Positions 23,026 to 34,737 of a stretch of 64,000 nucleotides of DNA are shown one piece after another. The notes under the pieces were generated by a model that searched no databases, was not told where the DNA came from, and worked only from the letters and a program-made list of their open reading frames with translations. Location of the stretch: NCBI GenBank assembly GCA_026120185.1, contig JANUWF010001783.1, positions 1,519,001-1,583,000 of the forward strand. The letters are read 5' to 3'. Made by a program: the position numbers and the translations under genes. Position 1 is the stretch's first letter; each line of letters begins with the position of its first letter. This DNA comes from Voacanga thouarsii (taxonomy: Eukaryota; Streptophyta; Magnoliopsida; Gentianales; Apocynaceae).

Positions 23026-24266
23026 AGAAAGTTCCCTAGCCTTGTAAGTTCACCAAACGGAATTAGCCAGGCCATATACTAGAAGACCGAGAGTTTGGCG
23101 TTCACTTATATGCAAAGACAGAGTAGGAGACTTGCAAGAATCACATAAGAGGTTTCCACCAGCACATCTACCCCGGTTGCGCACATTTCGGTCCAGCCAA
23201 TTCTTAGAACGAAGAAAAAATGTATTTTTTTAAAAAAATTTGGAATCTATGCAGAGCACGACCGGCACCGGCTAGGGCTGCTGGAGCCGATGCCGGCTTT
23301 GTTCGGTTCCCTTGTTCTTGAGTTTTCTCAATTTTCTTTGTTTTCGCTTCTGCTGCGTGCCCTATGTTTTCCGTTTCTATACCTTCATTCCTAACCCTAT
23401 TTTGGGATAAATCTCAAAACAAACATTTATGTATCATTAGTTCAAGTACATTCCATATCAAAATCTTTCCAATACTGATAACATAATGGAGCCAAAATAT
23501 CACAGTTCATGCTATGATTTTCGTACTACTTGTTCATGCATAATAATGAAATCCATTAATTGAATGCCATGAAAAGAATCTTGAAACTCAATGCGTGGCT
23601 TCTTTTCCATTTCGTACATATATTTAAAAGATTTTCGAAAGTGGTTTGTGCATAAAATATTTTACAACTATAAAGACTCTTAAAGTCCTCAAATTTCTTT
23701 TACAAAAGGTAATTTGATAAAATGCAAGAACTTACAAAGTCTTTAGAATACCTAGAATAAAAAAAATTTCAAGATATCCAAGAACTTACTTGGTTAGGTC
23801 CAGTTATCATTTCAAGCTACTGAGTTGTCTTGGTCTAGAAACATCACTCCACCTAACAAAAGACCAAAATTCTAAATAAACCCTGTTCTACTAGTTATAT
23901 GAAAGCACACCATAAAAGAAACTTCAGTGCTTATCCGTTAACATCTTTTATGCAACAACAATCACAATTAGACATTATATCCAAAACACAATAGTCAACT
24001 CATCATACAGGTACTAACACGCCATAATTCCTAATCATTACACTGTTAACAACACATGTTCAACATTATTTACTCATCTATCAACAAGTCACCTCATATC
24101 AATTAAGTTCTTAAGAACTAAGATAAATCACATATAATAATTATATTCCAAGCAAATAGAATCCTCATTATCCATTAACACACCCACTTATTCTTGTTAT
24201 GCAAAGTCTAGCATTCTCTTTCCTTATATAAACAACATTTTATTACCAAATCTTATATCGTCAAAC
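23024..24266. other. Repeat-derived sequence left of the CACTA element
   Basis: Around 23260-23310 it has CCGGCACCGGC and GCCGATGCCGGC motifs like the GC-rich island of the Athila-like LTRs. From about 23430 to 24266 it is AT-rich with no ORF. Since the CACTA duplicated AAC on both sides, 24266 and 35455 were once adjacent, so the part next to the CACTA belongs with the minus-strand LTR-like sequence at 35452-37655. Confidence 0.4.
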
Positions 24267-24294
24267 CACTACAAGAAAACAGAGAATTAGCGAG
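24267..24294 (+). repeat. Left terminal inverted repeat of the CACTA element
   Basis: 28 bp beginning CACTACAAGAAAACAGAGAA, identical to the reverse complement of 35424-35451. The following base is the first mismatch. Confidence 0.97.
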
Positions 24295-24732
24295 GGAATA
24301 ATCCCTCACTAAATCTGCGAGGGATTAGCGAGGGACAAATGACAGATTGAGTTTCAGTCGCTAATCCCTAGTTGATTAGCAACAGATCAACGTTAACTAT
24401 AACCCCTTTCAAATTAGCGGTAGATGAAGAAATCCCATTCTAATCTGTCGCTAATTTTATAGGGATTAGCGATGGATATTTTATTTTTAATTAATATTCA
24501 CTGTAAATTTTTAGCTTCGGATTTTTGACTTTACCCAAGCTATTCCCACACTAATTTGCGAGGGAATAGCGATGGAAATATCCATCGCAATTCATTGCTG
24601 GATTTGCGACGGATTGGAGTTTAATTAGCAAGTGAGCGAGGGATCTTAAAAATCACTCGCTAATCTGTCGCTGATCGTTTCCTTCACTAATCCCTCGCTA
24701 ATTCCCAAGGGATTTGCGAGGGATTCTCCATT
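24283..24732. repeat. CACTA left subterminal array, outer block
   Basis: More than a dozen direct and inverted copies of AATTAGCGAGGGA / TCCCTCGCTAATT variants. In En/Spm such repeats bind the accessory transposition protein. Variants with GCGATGGA or GACGGA suggest decay or a second motif class. Confidence 0.9.
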
Positions 24733-25412
24733 TTGTGAATGCTCAAATTTTTTCCTCACGATACTTTTGTGTGTGGTAAATATATTTTTTTTTGGTAATA
24801 TCCTTATGAATACTTAATTCTTTATTGTTTGTTAAATTATAACCAATGTATTTACATTCAATATATATGTAATTTTCATCGACAAGATAAGAAGTATAGA
24901 TTATAATTAAATGATATGCATACATTATACCTCTGTACAAGTTTGTCATGTGTAGTATATATATAATTCATTTATCACTTTATATGCACATATATATATG
25001 TATGTATATATATATATGTATATATATGTGTGTGTATGTGTGTGTGTGTGTGTGTATTTGATACATTGATCATATGGTCGATGTATAATTATGCAAATAC
25101 AAACACATATTTAATTACTATAAGAGTTTACGTGTGCACTCGGAGTTTTATATATTACGTTTTATTATATTTGATTAGCATAATAAATACAATTTTGGGA
25201 TATGAAAACACATCAATACTAATTAAACTTTTTATATATTAGTAAGCGTAACAAGATCGATGTTAATTAAACCTAAACAAACACCATGATGATTATTTAG
25301 AATTGTTCATTGGCGAAATATTTCATGCTTTTAATCCGTAGCTAAGTAGGAAGTAACTAAGTGTTGATAGAACTAAATATGTTTTCTTAGTAGAGTATTG
25401 AAAAAAGTAAGG
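24733..25412. other. AT-rich spacer inside the CACTA left subterminal region
   Basis: About 680 bp without the subterminal motif. It contains a TA/TG microsatellite (24990-25056). It splits the left array in two, whereas the right array is continuous, so it may be a later insertion. I could not define its ends. Confidence 0.5.
24990..25056. repeat. (TA)n/(TG)n compound microsatellite
   Basis: Alternating TA, TATG and TG runs. The ORF across 25030-25242 simply reads through it. Confidence 0.95.
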
Positions 25413-25750
25413 AAAATGTCAACCCGTCGCTAATCCGTCTCTAAATAGCGACGGATTAGCGACGATTCACCAGCGAGGGATTAGCGAGGGACTCAAAACT
25501 TATAACTTGAAATCAACGCAGAATTTTTTGAGCAGAATTTGAAATTCAAAAAATCCCTCGCTAATCCCTTTCTAATACAACGCAATTAGTGAGGGATTAG
25601 AAAGGCATTAAAACTCCAACCCTCGCTAATCCATCGCTGAATAAATCCCTCGCTAATTAGCGAGGGATTATATTTATTTTATTTTTCGTTTCTGTCGCAA
25701 ATTCCTCGCTAATAGAGAGTGATTAGCGATGGAATATTCCGTCGCAAAGC
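25413..25750. repeat. CACTA left subterminal array, inner block
   Basis: A second cluster of CCCTCGCTAAT / ATTAGCGAGGG copies. It includes a perfect 26-bp palindrome at 25644-25669 formed by two head-to-head motif copies. Confidence 0.9.
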
Positions 25751-26256
25751 TCAACGACTATACCATCCCTGTTTTGTCTTCCCTTTAGTTGTGTTCTTTC
25801 CCATTTTCTCTATCTTCTTCGGCTAACCCATCTCAAATCCCTTCCAACCCTGCTGGCGACCTTACCTCCTCATTGGCTGAACTACCACCAAAAGACCGAC
25901 CAAAGTTGCAATTCCCTCCCACAATCGAACCACCGGCGACCTTCATCAAGCTGTGGACGACGACACCGCTACATCTCAACCTCAACCGCTATCGTCAGAG
26001 CTTGGGCACCGGACTGGACTACAATTGATCGAGGTATCCCTCAACTTTTACTGGCATCAATACTAATTTATGCTACTGAGTTGCATTGGACCGCAATTTA
26101 TGCTTACCAAAGCTGTCAAAGTTTAATGCCTTCTCTCCGGCTACTGAGTTGCATTGTGTTCTTATCGTATTATCAGTGGCTTTGACGATTTCCACATTTG
26201 TTCTTTGTCAGAAGGAAAATTTCGTTTTTTCCCCACCTGTGTCTCGATATTTGCCG

Positions 26257-26640
26257 ACTACAGTAACCTTATTCTATTGTTACGCACAGGTTAAACCTTT
26301 AGCTTTTCATTAATTTGCCCAGACGAACGAGCTTTTCTTAGGTAAGAAAACACTTGGTAGGCATCTTTAGAATCCCGTGAGTGATGGGTGATCATTCCCC
26401 GCGAGTGATGGGTGATCACTCCTTATGGGTAATGGGTGATTACCCTCAAATTTGGTGTTGTTGATTAAATGTTTTGAGGTTATTTGTGTAGAATACTTTA
26501 TTATCTTGATTAATTGTTTCGAGGTTATTTGTGTTTTGTGAGCCATTTACAATCAATGTTGGGATGTGTGAGGTGGCTTTGTGCCTAGAAAATGTTCAAG
26601 TTATAAGGGAAACTCTGTCAATTTTTTTTTAAAAAAAATT
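26257..26640 (+). repeat. Internal direct repeat of the CACTA 5' region, copy 1
   Basis: It starts CTACAGTAACCTTATT and ends GGGAAACTCTGTCA plus a T run. Copy 2 is 27801-28115 and copy 3 (shorter) is about 28708-28850. All three keep ATAAGGGAAACTCTGTCA or ATAGGGGAAACTCTGTCA. Confidence 0.8.
26377..26448 (+). repeat. 24-bp tandem repeat of small hairpins (3 units)
   Basis: Three consecutive 24-bp units. Each forms a 7-bp stem around the constant loop GGGTG: GAGTGAT..ATCATTC (26379-26397), GAGTGAT..ATCACTC (26403-26421) and GGGTAAT..ATTACCC (26427-26445). Stem bases change in pairs between units. Confidence 0.75.
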
Positions 26641-27800
26641 GAGCATGATTATTATTCTATCCAGTCGGTTTTAGTTGTGGCAATTATGGGATTTTCTGTT
26701 TTCATCATGGCTGTAATTAGGATGGTTTTATGATGTTAACATGAGTAGTGAAGTGAATCAAATGAGATGTATTATGATGCATGTTTAATAGTGAATTATA
26801 AATACGTGAATATCTTTGTGGTACTTGATATGTTATAATGTAGTGATATGGTTTTGTTGGAGATTTGTGTGGTGGTGAACTTGTGAATGGCTTTGGTATG
26901 ATTTTTGTGCTATTATATGATGTTTTGGAGGAGTGATGGAAGGATATTCATGACAACAAATCATGACTAAATGAAGGAAGAAAGAAAATGAATTAAAGTA
27001 TGTAATTATTACATAAAATTAAAGCTTGATGGTTGTTATTCTAAGCAGCCGATTTTAGTTGTGGTTAACATGAGTAGTGAAGTGACTCAAATGAGATATA
27101 AGTCATAAAATGAAGTTGGACTAAATGGAGTGTGAATTTAGCAAGATAATGCTTTGTTACATAGAAAATTCTTGATGTTTTGCTCCCAGTAATTTTCTAC
27201 CTCTTCAAGATTGGTCCAAAAAAGACTTCATAATTTTCTAGCCAAGGATCTTAGGAGTGTTTTGGCACAAATTTAAGGTTAATCGAACTTGTAAATAAAA
27301 AGTTATGGCTAAAATACAAAAGTGTGCCATGATAGTGAAAATACAGGATTGTTTTATTTTTGTATAACTAACAAATGCTTATATTGATTCCATTAGTTAA
27401 AATTATGGTGTATTTATGTGCGACATGTTAAATATGTGCCAATTGTGTATAATGTTAACTAATGGTATATGTTGAAAAATCAAGATATACACCATATATT
27501 AAATATGTGCTAATTGTCCAAGAAGTATAAATGATTATGCTATACTTAAGCATGCTATATTTTGAAAAAAATCATTTTACGATGGATAATGCCTTAAGAT
27601 GAAAAACATTCGTTTGGACTTAAGCATACTTTACATGGAAAACTTTCTTTCCGACTTAATCCTTTGTTTTAGCCTCATTTGGCTTGTTTGAACTCAAAAG
27701 TTCACTTATGGATAATGTCTTTTAATGTCATTCTGTTTACTTAACTAATTAAGATTTTGTGCCATTTGATGCCGAGACTATGTTACACTTATACTATGTT

Positions 27801-28115
27801 CTACAGTAACCTTATGTTATTGTTACACACAGGTTAGGTATACAGTTCTTCATTAATTGTTTTGGACAGACGAGCTATTCTTAGGTAAGAAAATCCTCCA
27901 ATTGCTTCTTTAGAATCCCATGAGTGATGGGTGATCATTTCCTATGGGTAATGGGTGATTACCCTCAAATTTGGTGTTGTTGATTAAATGTTTTGAGGTT
28001 ATTTGTGTTTTGTGAATTTTTTACAATGAATGTTGTGTGAATTGTGGTTGCCTTATACCTGAAGAACGTTCAAATTATAAGGGAAACTCTGTCATTTTTT
28101 TTTAAAAAAAAAATT
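27801..28115 (+). repeat. Internal direct repeat of the CACTA 5' region, copy 2
   Basis: It begins CTACAGTAACCTTATG and matches 26257-26640 with one hairpin unit fewer. Its two hairpins are at 27922-27940 (with G-T pairs) and 27946-27964 (perfect). Confidence 0.8.
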
Positions 28116-28707
28116 GAGGTGGCATGCCAAGAGATTCTTATTGATTCTTACCTAATGTATCTCTATATGTTCTTTTCATTGTGAAGTTGATCTATGCATG
28201 GTGAGGAACATTTTGAACTTACCCTATCTAAGCCTTTCTAACCCATGTTGAGACTCAACTGAAAGTGTTTTAGCCACCCTTCCATTCTCATGCCTTTATC
28301 TTGTCACAACTTCTCCTAAATCCAATTCTACAATCATCCTAACATCTTGGGGAATGTTTATGTTTAGGCACTTCAGTTCAGTACGTCAAAAATAGATACA
28401 CTAACAACATTTGCACAAAAATGGTGTATTTCAAACAATATACTCAAATACATGGATTCCAAGGTTTTTATGTATCTGTCTTCTCTATTGTCATTTTAGC
28501 AGATACATAGCACCAAAAAGTGTCATTCTTTCGTTTTTTTCCTTTGTATTCAAATCAAGTACCTATATCTTGTCACAACTGACTATTCTTACCGTGGACG
28601 CCCTATTCTTTTCTTTCCTTGTTAGTTTAGGAACATTTGCACAAAGGTTTGGTATTTCATACAAGAAATTGTTTAATGACTCTCCCCATATGTTTTTTTC
28701 TTGTTTT

Positions 28708-28850
28708 AGCTTCCTTGTGTAGAACATTTTATTTTATTGATTAATGACTCTGGCATTGTGTGTTTTTTACAATGAATGTTGAGGGAATTGAGGTGGTTTT
28801 GTGCCTGAAAATTGTTCAAGTTATAGGGGAAACTCTGTCAAATTTTCTTT
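28708..28850 (+). repeat. Internal direct repeat of the CACTA 5' region, copy 3 (partial)
   Basis: It matches about 26478-26615 of copy 1: TTGTGTAGAA, TTTTACAATGAATGTTG, GTGCCTGAAAATTGTTCAAG. The hairpin part is absent. Confidence 0.7.
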
Positions 28851-29026
28851 AAGGGATTTAGAATACACAACTCGATAGTTGATAGTATTTCTTTGGTATC
28901 ATTATTCAATCTTTCTTCCATAATTCATAACGAGTATATTAGGGTCCTTGATCTTCATAATCACCATCGTTCTTAATTTGAATTATACAAGTGCTAATAA
29001 GTTACATGGTTATGGCCTAAATGTAG

Positions 29027-31293
29027 TTGGATGATCGTAGTTGGATGTATAGAAGACATGTACAGGGGATTAAAGGAATTACATCTGAGTTTGAACAACA
29101 GGTCAAGCGATTCATTGCATATTGTTTGTTAATTGGTCCAGCCTCAGTTATAAGGTGTCCATGTGGAAAGTGTAAAAATAAAGCGTACGTTTCCCCAGAT
29201 GAAGTGGAGCTGCAATTGTACAGATTTAGGTTTGTTGCTAATTACCGAAGATGGACTAGTCATGGTGAGGGTATTAATCTGTCGCCAACTACATTAATAA
29301 CCGGCATTTGTATGACTGCAGTTGAGTCAAGCTCTAATAATCTGTATCGAGATATGGTGATTGATGCAGTTGGACATCAATTTCCGACTGAACCTTCATC
29401 ATCGGAGAATGTTGAGGAACCACCTACCCCGGATGTGCAGAAATTTTATGACATGTTGAGAGCTTTGGAAACTCCTATATGGGATGGATGCAAGAATCAC
29501 AGTACATTATTAGATGTTTCTCAGCTTTTGAATATTAAATCTGAAAACAACGTGTCGGAGAAATGCTTTAATCATGTGATGCAATTGATGAAGGAGGTAT
29601 TACCAAGTAGTAATAAGCTTCCGGATGACTTCTATCAAATAAAGAAGTTGGTGTCTGGTCTAGGGCTACCTGTTTAGAAGATAGATGTCTACCCAAATGG
29701 ATGCATGCTCTACTGGAAGGACGACAGTGTTAGGAGGGACTGCAAATTCTATGGACATGGCAGATATATGGCGAAAAAGAAAGTTGGAAAGGAAAACAAC
29801 AGAAAGATGTTCCTTTCAAGAAAATGTATTACTTCCCATTAACACCCAAACTGTAGAGACTGTTTGCATCCTCCATAACAGCGGAGCAAATGAGATGGCA
29901 TGCAGAGAGTCTGCCGGAAGAGGACGTTATGAGCTATCTACACAATGGTGAAGCTTGGAAACACTTCGACCGTAGTCATCCTGAATTTGCAGCTGAAGTT
30001 CGTAATATGCGTCTTGGGTTATGCACAGATGGATTTTCACCATTTGGAATGTCGGGAAAACAATACTCTTGTTGGCCTGTTATTGTTACTCCGTATAATT
30101 TACCTCCGTCGATGTGCATGAGGGATCCATTTATGTTTTTGACCTTTATTGTCCCGGGCCCTAGGAATCCGAAGCATAAAATTGATGTCTATCTACAACC
30201 TTTGGTAGATGAATTAAGGATGATGTGGTTTAGTGGGGTCTCTACATATGATATTTCAAAAAAACAGAACTTCTATCTACGAGCAGCACTTCTTTGGACA
30301 ATAAATGACTTCCCGGCATATGGGATGTTAAGTGGTTAGAGTACGGCTGGTAGATTAGTATGTTCGTATTGTATGGAGTAGACAAAATCATTTCACTTGC
30401 AAAATGGACTGCCACCGGTGCTTCTTGCCTTTAGATCATCCATACAGAAGAGATGCTAGGTCTTTTAGGAAGGATAAACGTCGCGAGACAGCACACCCTT
30501 TACAATGCGCTTCTAGAGATGGTATGTGAGATAGAGTATGCTATTTACCAAAAATAACCGAGACAACTGTGGAGCTTGGTAGGGATGATGGCAGAGGCAT
30601 CTACAATAATTGGGCCAAAAGGATTCTTTTGGGATTTACCATATTGGAGAACACACTTAATCCGTCATAACATAGATGTGATGCACAATGAAAAAAATAT
30701 GTTCGATAATGTCTTTAACACAGTCATGAATAAAAGGAAAAACAAAAGAAAATGTGAAGGCGTAACGTGATCTGTTGCTATATTGTGATAGACCTGAATT
30801 ACACGCGATTCACTTGGGTGACGGGAGGAGATTAATTCTAAAGGCTAAATACTCTATTATACCCGAACAAAAGAGACTTCTACTTGAGTGGGTTAGAGAT
30901 TTGCGACTTCCGAATGGATATGATTCAAATTTAAGTAGGTGTTTTTATTTGAATGAGCTCAAAATGTCGGGTATGAAAAGCCATGACTGCCATGTGTTTA
31001 TGGAAAGGTTGCTTCCAACTACATTTAAAAATTTACTCCCGGTGTCAATTTGGAACGTTTTAGCAGAAGTCAGTCTCTTTTACCACGACTTATGTTCTTC
31101 TAAACTTTCCACAACTCATATGAAGCAATTGGAAGATAATATTGCTTTACTCATCTGTAAATTGGAAAAGATCTTTCCACCCGACTTCTTTGACGTGATG
31201 GAGCACCTTATGGTCTACCTGCCATATGAGGCCAGGGCTGGTGGCCCTGTTCAATATAGATGGATGTATACATTCGAGTAGTAAAATATTGTG

Positions 31294-31331
<38 letters not shown>

Positions 31332-32706
31332 ACTATGTGAATCAGTTCTAACTGTAAAAAATGCATTAGGTTCTTATATCGTTTGAAGACCAAAGTTAAA
31401 AGTAAGGCGAGAGTGGAGGGATCAATTTACAATGCTTACTTAGTTGAAGAGGCATCTACATTCTTCTCCTATTATTTTAAGCCATATGTGTAGACTCGAC
31501 ATACAGCTATGGCTCAGAATGATGAGGCGTTCATGATACAAACTCAAGTGACACTGTACTGTCTAAATGCACCATTCCAGGGAGGGTTTTGGGAAGTATT
31601 CACAATAGATATCTTATCCCGGATGAATTTAAGGCTACCACAAATTACATATACCTAAATTGTGAAGAAGTTCAACCATACATTACGTAAGTATACCACT
31701 ATTTTGCACATTTCTAGATTTTATATGGCAATAGCTTTGAACAAGTATCCTTATGTGTTCGTTTTGGTCATTTTAGGAAATTCAAAAATGACTTGCAGTT
31801 GTATGAGCCGAGTAGAATAGACCCTGAAGTTGATAGGAGAATAGAGTCAGAGTTTGCAGGATGGTTTAGGACTTATGTGAGTTGAACACATCCAAAATGA
31901 GACTTTAAAATAAATTACATTGATAATGAAGGTGCATTAACGCTTTTTTTTTTGCTAGGTTCATGATCCACAAAATTAAGTGACTGAACGACACTTAAAA
32001 AGCTTGGCCTGGGGACCTTCAAGACAAGTGAAATACTTCAATGGCTACTTCATAAATGGTTTTAGGTTCCATACACATGATCGGTCATTCGAAAAAAAAA
32101 AAAACAATTAACAGCGAAGTTTGTGTTAAAGGCGACGGAGATAGTGCCGAAGATTATTATGGAGTGTTGAAGGAGATTATCGAACTTCAGTTCCCTGGGA
32201 CTCCTTGTTTAAAAGTTATCCTATCCAAGTGTGATTGGTTTGATCTAACGCTAAATCGGGGGGTTAAAATTCATCCTCACTACAAACTTGTTGACATCAA
32301 CTGCAAGAGGAATTACCCAAAATATGACCCCTTTGTGTTAGCTCAACAAGCAACTCAAATGTATTTCCTATCCTACCCAGGGAGCAAAAGACCAAAATCT
32401 AATTGGGTAGCTATTTGTAAAATGGAAACTCGACATGTTATTGATGCACCAGTTGTCGAGGCACCATATCAGGAGGAAGTAGATGATACACAAGCAATCA
32501 ATGTATGTGTTGAGGATGACAACTTTGGAAGATTAGCATATGAGTCCGGTATTAGAGATATAATCGATTTTATGGATTCGGGTTTAATAATGGAGGAAGC
32601 ACAACCGAACAATGAAAATGATGACAAGGAAGAAGGATGGGAGACAGGATCCTCTACAGACAACGATGTGGAAGGCTACTCATCCGATGATGACAGAAGT
32701 CCATAG
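29027..32706 (+). pseudogene. TNP2-like CACTA transposase, damaged
   Basis: TNP2 proteins cut and move CACTA elements. The N-terminal transposase-associated domain is at 29027-29250 (DDRSWMYRR, then CPCGKCKN). The core is at 29890-30339 (YSCWPVIVTPYNLPPSMCM, NPKHKIDVYLQPLVDEL, TINDFPAYGMLSG), followed by FFWDLPYW and HNIDVMHNEKN near 30640. A DUF4218-like part is at 30775-31270 (KSHDCHVFMERLLP, GGPVQYRWMY) and a DUF4216-like C-terminus at 32056-32706 (CDWFDLTLNRG). Likely introns lie at 31278-31370, 31687-31776 and 31877-31958, all GT..AG. Damage: a stop after GLGLPV (29675), a frameshift near 29805, stops where Trp or Gln is expected near 30337 and 30378, and an A-run frameshift near 32090. 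The frame opens with TTG just after an in-frame TAG, so no ATG fits the usual start. Confidence 0.9.
31297..31329. repeat. (AT)n microsatellite inside a probable transposase intron
   Basis: A TA run within 31278-31370, which begins GT and ends AG. Removing it rejoins the reading frame between WMYTFE and the RLKTKVKSKARVEGS segment. Confidence 0.9.
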
Positions 32707-32862
32707 ACTAGGTCCAAGTTTAACTAATGTATAGATATAATTATTAGTTCGGCTATCGTTACATTACAAGCATTTTACTTTGCTTTATACTTTTAAATTT
32801 ATTATTTTTTTCTTCTCCCAAAATATGACCATTTTTATGTATTTAAATAATTCCAGATACAT

Positions 32863-34441
32863 ATGGCTTCCGATGCCTCACCCGACGATTGGTCAGCGAC
32901 TTGTAAGTCGTCGAGGGCGAATGAGACACCATCCCCAAGTATCGCATCACGTATACCTGCTCCACAGCCATTACCTCCAGACGGAGCCCGATCAGAGCAG
33001 GTCCCTACCCCGATCCTAGGTTTTTCAGGGTCCACAGTTGGCACTCCACCTACTGACGATATGCGACTGCTGATTGAGCTAGTTGGTGACTCGTAAGTTG
33101 ACTACATAATTATTTATTATATGCTTTTCTAAATTTTTAAAATTATAAATTTGTCTAATATTACAAAATCTATTTTCTCAGAACAAGTTTACACATTCGG
33201 TTCGATGTGTGAGAGAGATTGTTGAGATTTTTAGGCGATACTACACTGGAGCCTATGCTACCTTCTCACAGGTTCCGATTGATGTTTGGAACATGTGGTT
33301 CGATCTTTGGAGTGTGAGTTCGATTTGTAATTATTACTTGTAGTCTTTTTAGTATTTTTAATATGTTTTCTTATTTGTAATTACTTGTAATGGTTACTTT
33401 GATTTTGCAGTCTTTCTTCTATTGGCGCCCTCAGTATGCCGCACAGATCCGGGCTAATTGGGAGAAGAAGTGTAAGGTTAGACTTTCGGATATATTGTCC
33501 AAGGCTCAAAAGAAGCATGGGGGTAGCTGCCTCAAGTGGATTTCCCTAGACCATTGGGCTTCTTTATCATAGCATTAAGGGTCCGATAGGTGGCAGCGTA
33601 TCTCTTTCGCTGTTAAGTAGAACAGGAGGATTCATTTCTTTTATTGAGCATGAGGAGCGGATGGTAAGTGTAAAATTTTTTACTGTTCGATATATCCACT
33701 ATTTCATACTTAGTCTATCATAAAAACTAACATCTAGTTATTTCTTGTTACAATGATAGCAGAGACAGTTAGGTCCTGATTTCAACTACATCGACCTCTT
33801 CAGACGCACCCATATGTTCCTGGATAGGCCGAGGAAGGGCCAATTTGTCAGTGATCGATTGCACCATACGCTGGTAAGAATACACAATCTTATACATTTT
33901 TAAGTTTAATATTATTTATATTTTGATGGCTAATTTTAAATATTTTATGCGTGTTTCCTTATCCTAAATTCGAAAGGATACTATCACTGCTGTTATTGAG
34001 TGTCACGCGCAGTCGGGTTCCCAGACTGATTCTACGACCACGGTTGCACCAAGTAAGGTGTCTGACGAGAAGACATTGTTTGTTGAGGTGGATGACAGAG
34101 CGTGCAAGAAGGGACAAGTGTATGGATTGGGCTCCGAGTCTGCGAGGGTGAGATGGAGGTTACAACAGCCAGCCTCATCTAAGTCATCGACTTCTTCTAC
34201 CTCGTTGGATGTGAGCCAGCTGCAGAGAGAGTTACACACCAAGAGGAAGAGGCGGGAGAGAGTTGAGCATCAGGTACAGGTATATCGGAGCCATAGCCAG
34301 AGCTTGACTGAGTACCTGACGCTTGTGTCTCAGAATTTAAATCTACCTGCGTCACCGCCGATGCCAGCTGTTCAGGAGGACGATGTTGAGGATCAGGAGG
34401 ACTTCATCATTAGTCCTCCAGATTCACATTCAGATCATTAG
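32863..34441 (+). pseudogene. TNP1-like (plant Ptta/En/Spm family) gene with introns, damaged
   Basis: This is the second CACTA gene. Exons suggested by GT..AG borders: 32863-33092, 33182-33313, 33411-33663, 33763-33873 and 33977-34441. Exons 2-4 read VPIDVWNMWFDLW, SFFYWRPQYAAQI, GGFISFIEHEERM and LFRRTHMFLDRPRKGQF, which fit the plant transposase (Ptta/En/Spm) domain. The last exon has KKGQVYGLGSESARV, then a Ser-rich linker, a probable coiled coil rich in Arg/Lys (QLQRELHTKRKRRERVEHQ) and an acidic C-terminus. The protein would bind the subterminal repeats, by analogy with En/Spm. The first splice does not keep frame and exon 3 has a frameshift near 33570-33620, so it is probably a pseudogene. 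It lies 157 bp after TNP2 on the same strand. Confidence 0.82.
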
Positions 34442-34737
34442 CCGGGCCCTTCCGATTCACCCCCACCCTTTCCGTCAGCTCCAGCATCCACATCGATTCC
34501 TGCTTCGTAGTTAGGATATATACACTACATTTTTATATATTATTCATATGTTTTCATTATTATATTTATTTAGGACATTTAGACAACATTTTTATGTATT
34601 ATTCACATTTGTCATTATTATATCTATTAATAATGACTATTTGGTGGTTTTTTAATTTAATTAAATTTTGCATTATTTTGATAGATGAATTTTCTTCAAT
34701 TACAGGGCATTTTTTAAAATATTTTTAAATTATACAG

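Larger units (their letters stand above)
25751..29026 (+). other. CACTA 5' region: probable transposase leader and introns
   Basis: About 3.3 kb between the subterminal array and the TNP2 reading frame. A C/T-rich leader-like part begins near 25755. TCTTAG|GTAAGAAAA (near 26340 and 27885) looks like splice donors. Three direct copies of one segment lie here (26257, 27801, about 28708), with a small hairpin array (26379-26445). ORFs at 25789-26028 and 28411-28722 begin with TTG, have no ATG and no protein similarity I recognise. I infer untranslated exon and intron sequence. Confidence 0.5.

Noticed and set aside
24283..25750. CRISPR-like array of short repeats
   Set aside because: The repeats are in both orientations, variable and unevenly spaced, and sit at both ends of a CACTA transposon, so they are subterminal repeats.
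25789..26028. 79-codon ORF after the CACTA left array
   Set aside because: It begins with TTG, not ATG, has no similarity I recognise, and lies in leader-like C/T-rich sequence.
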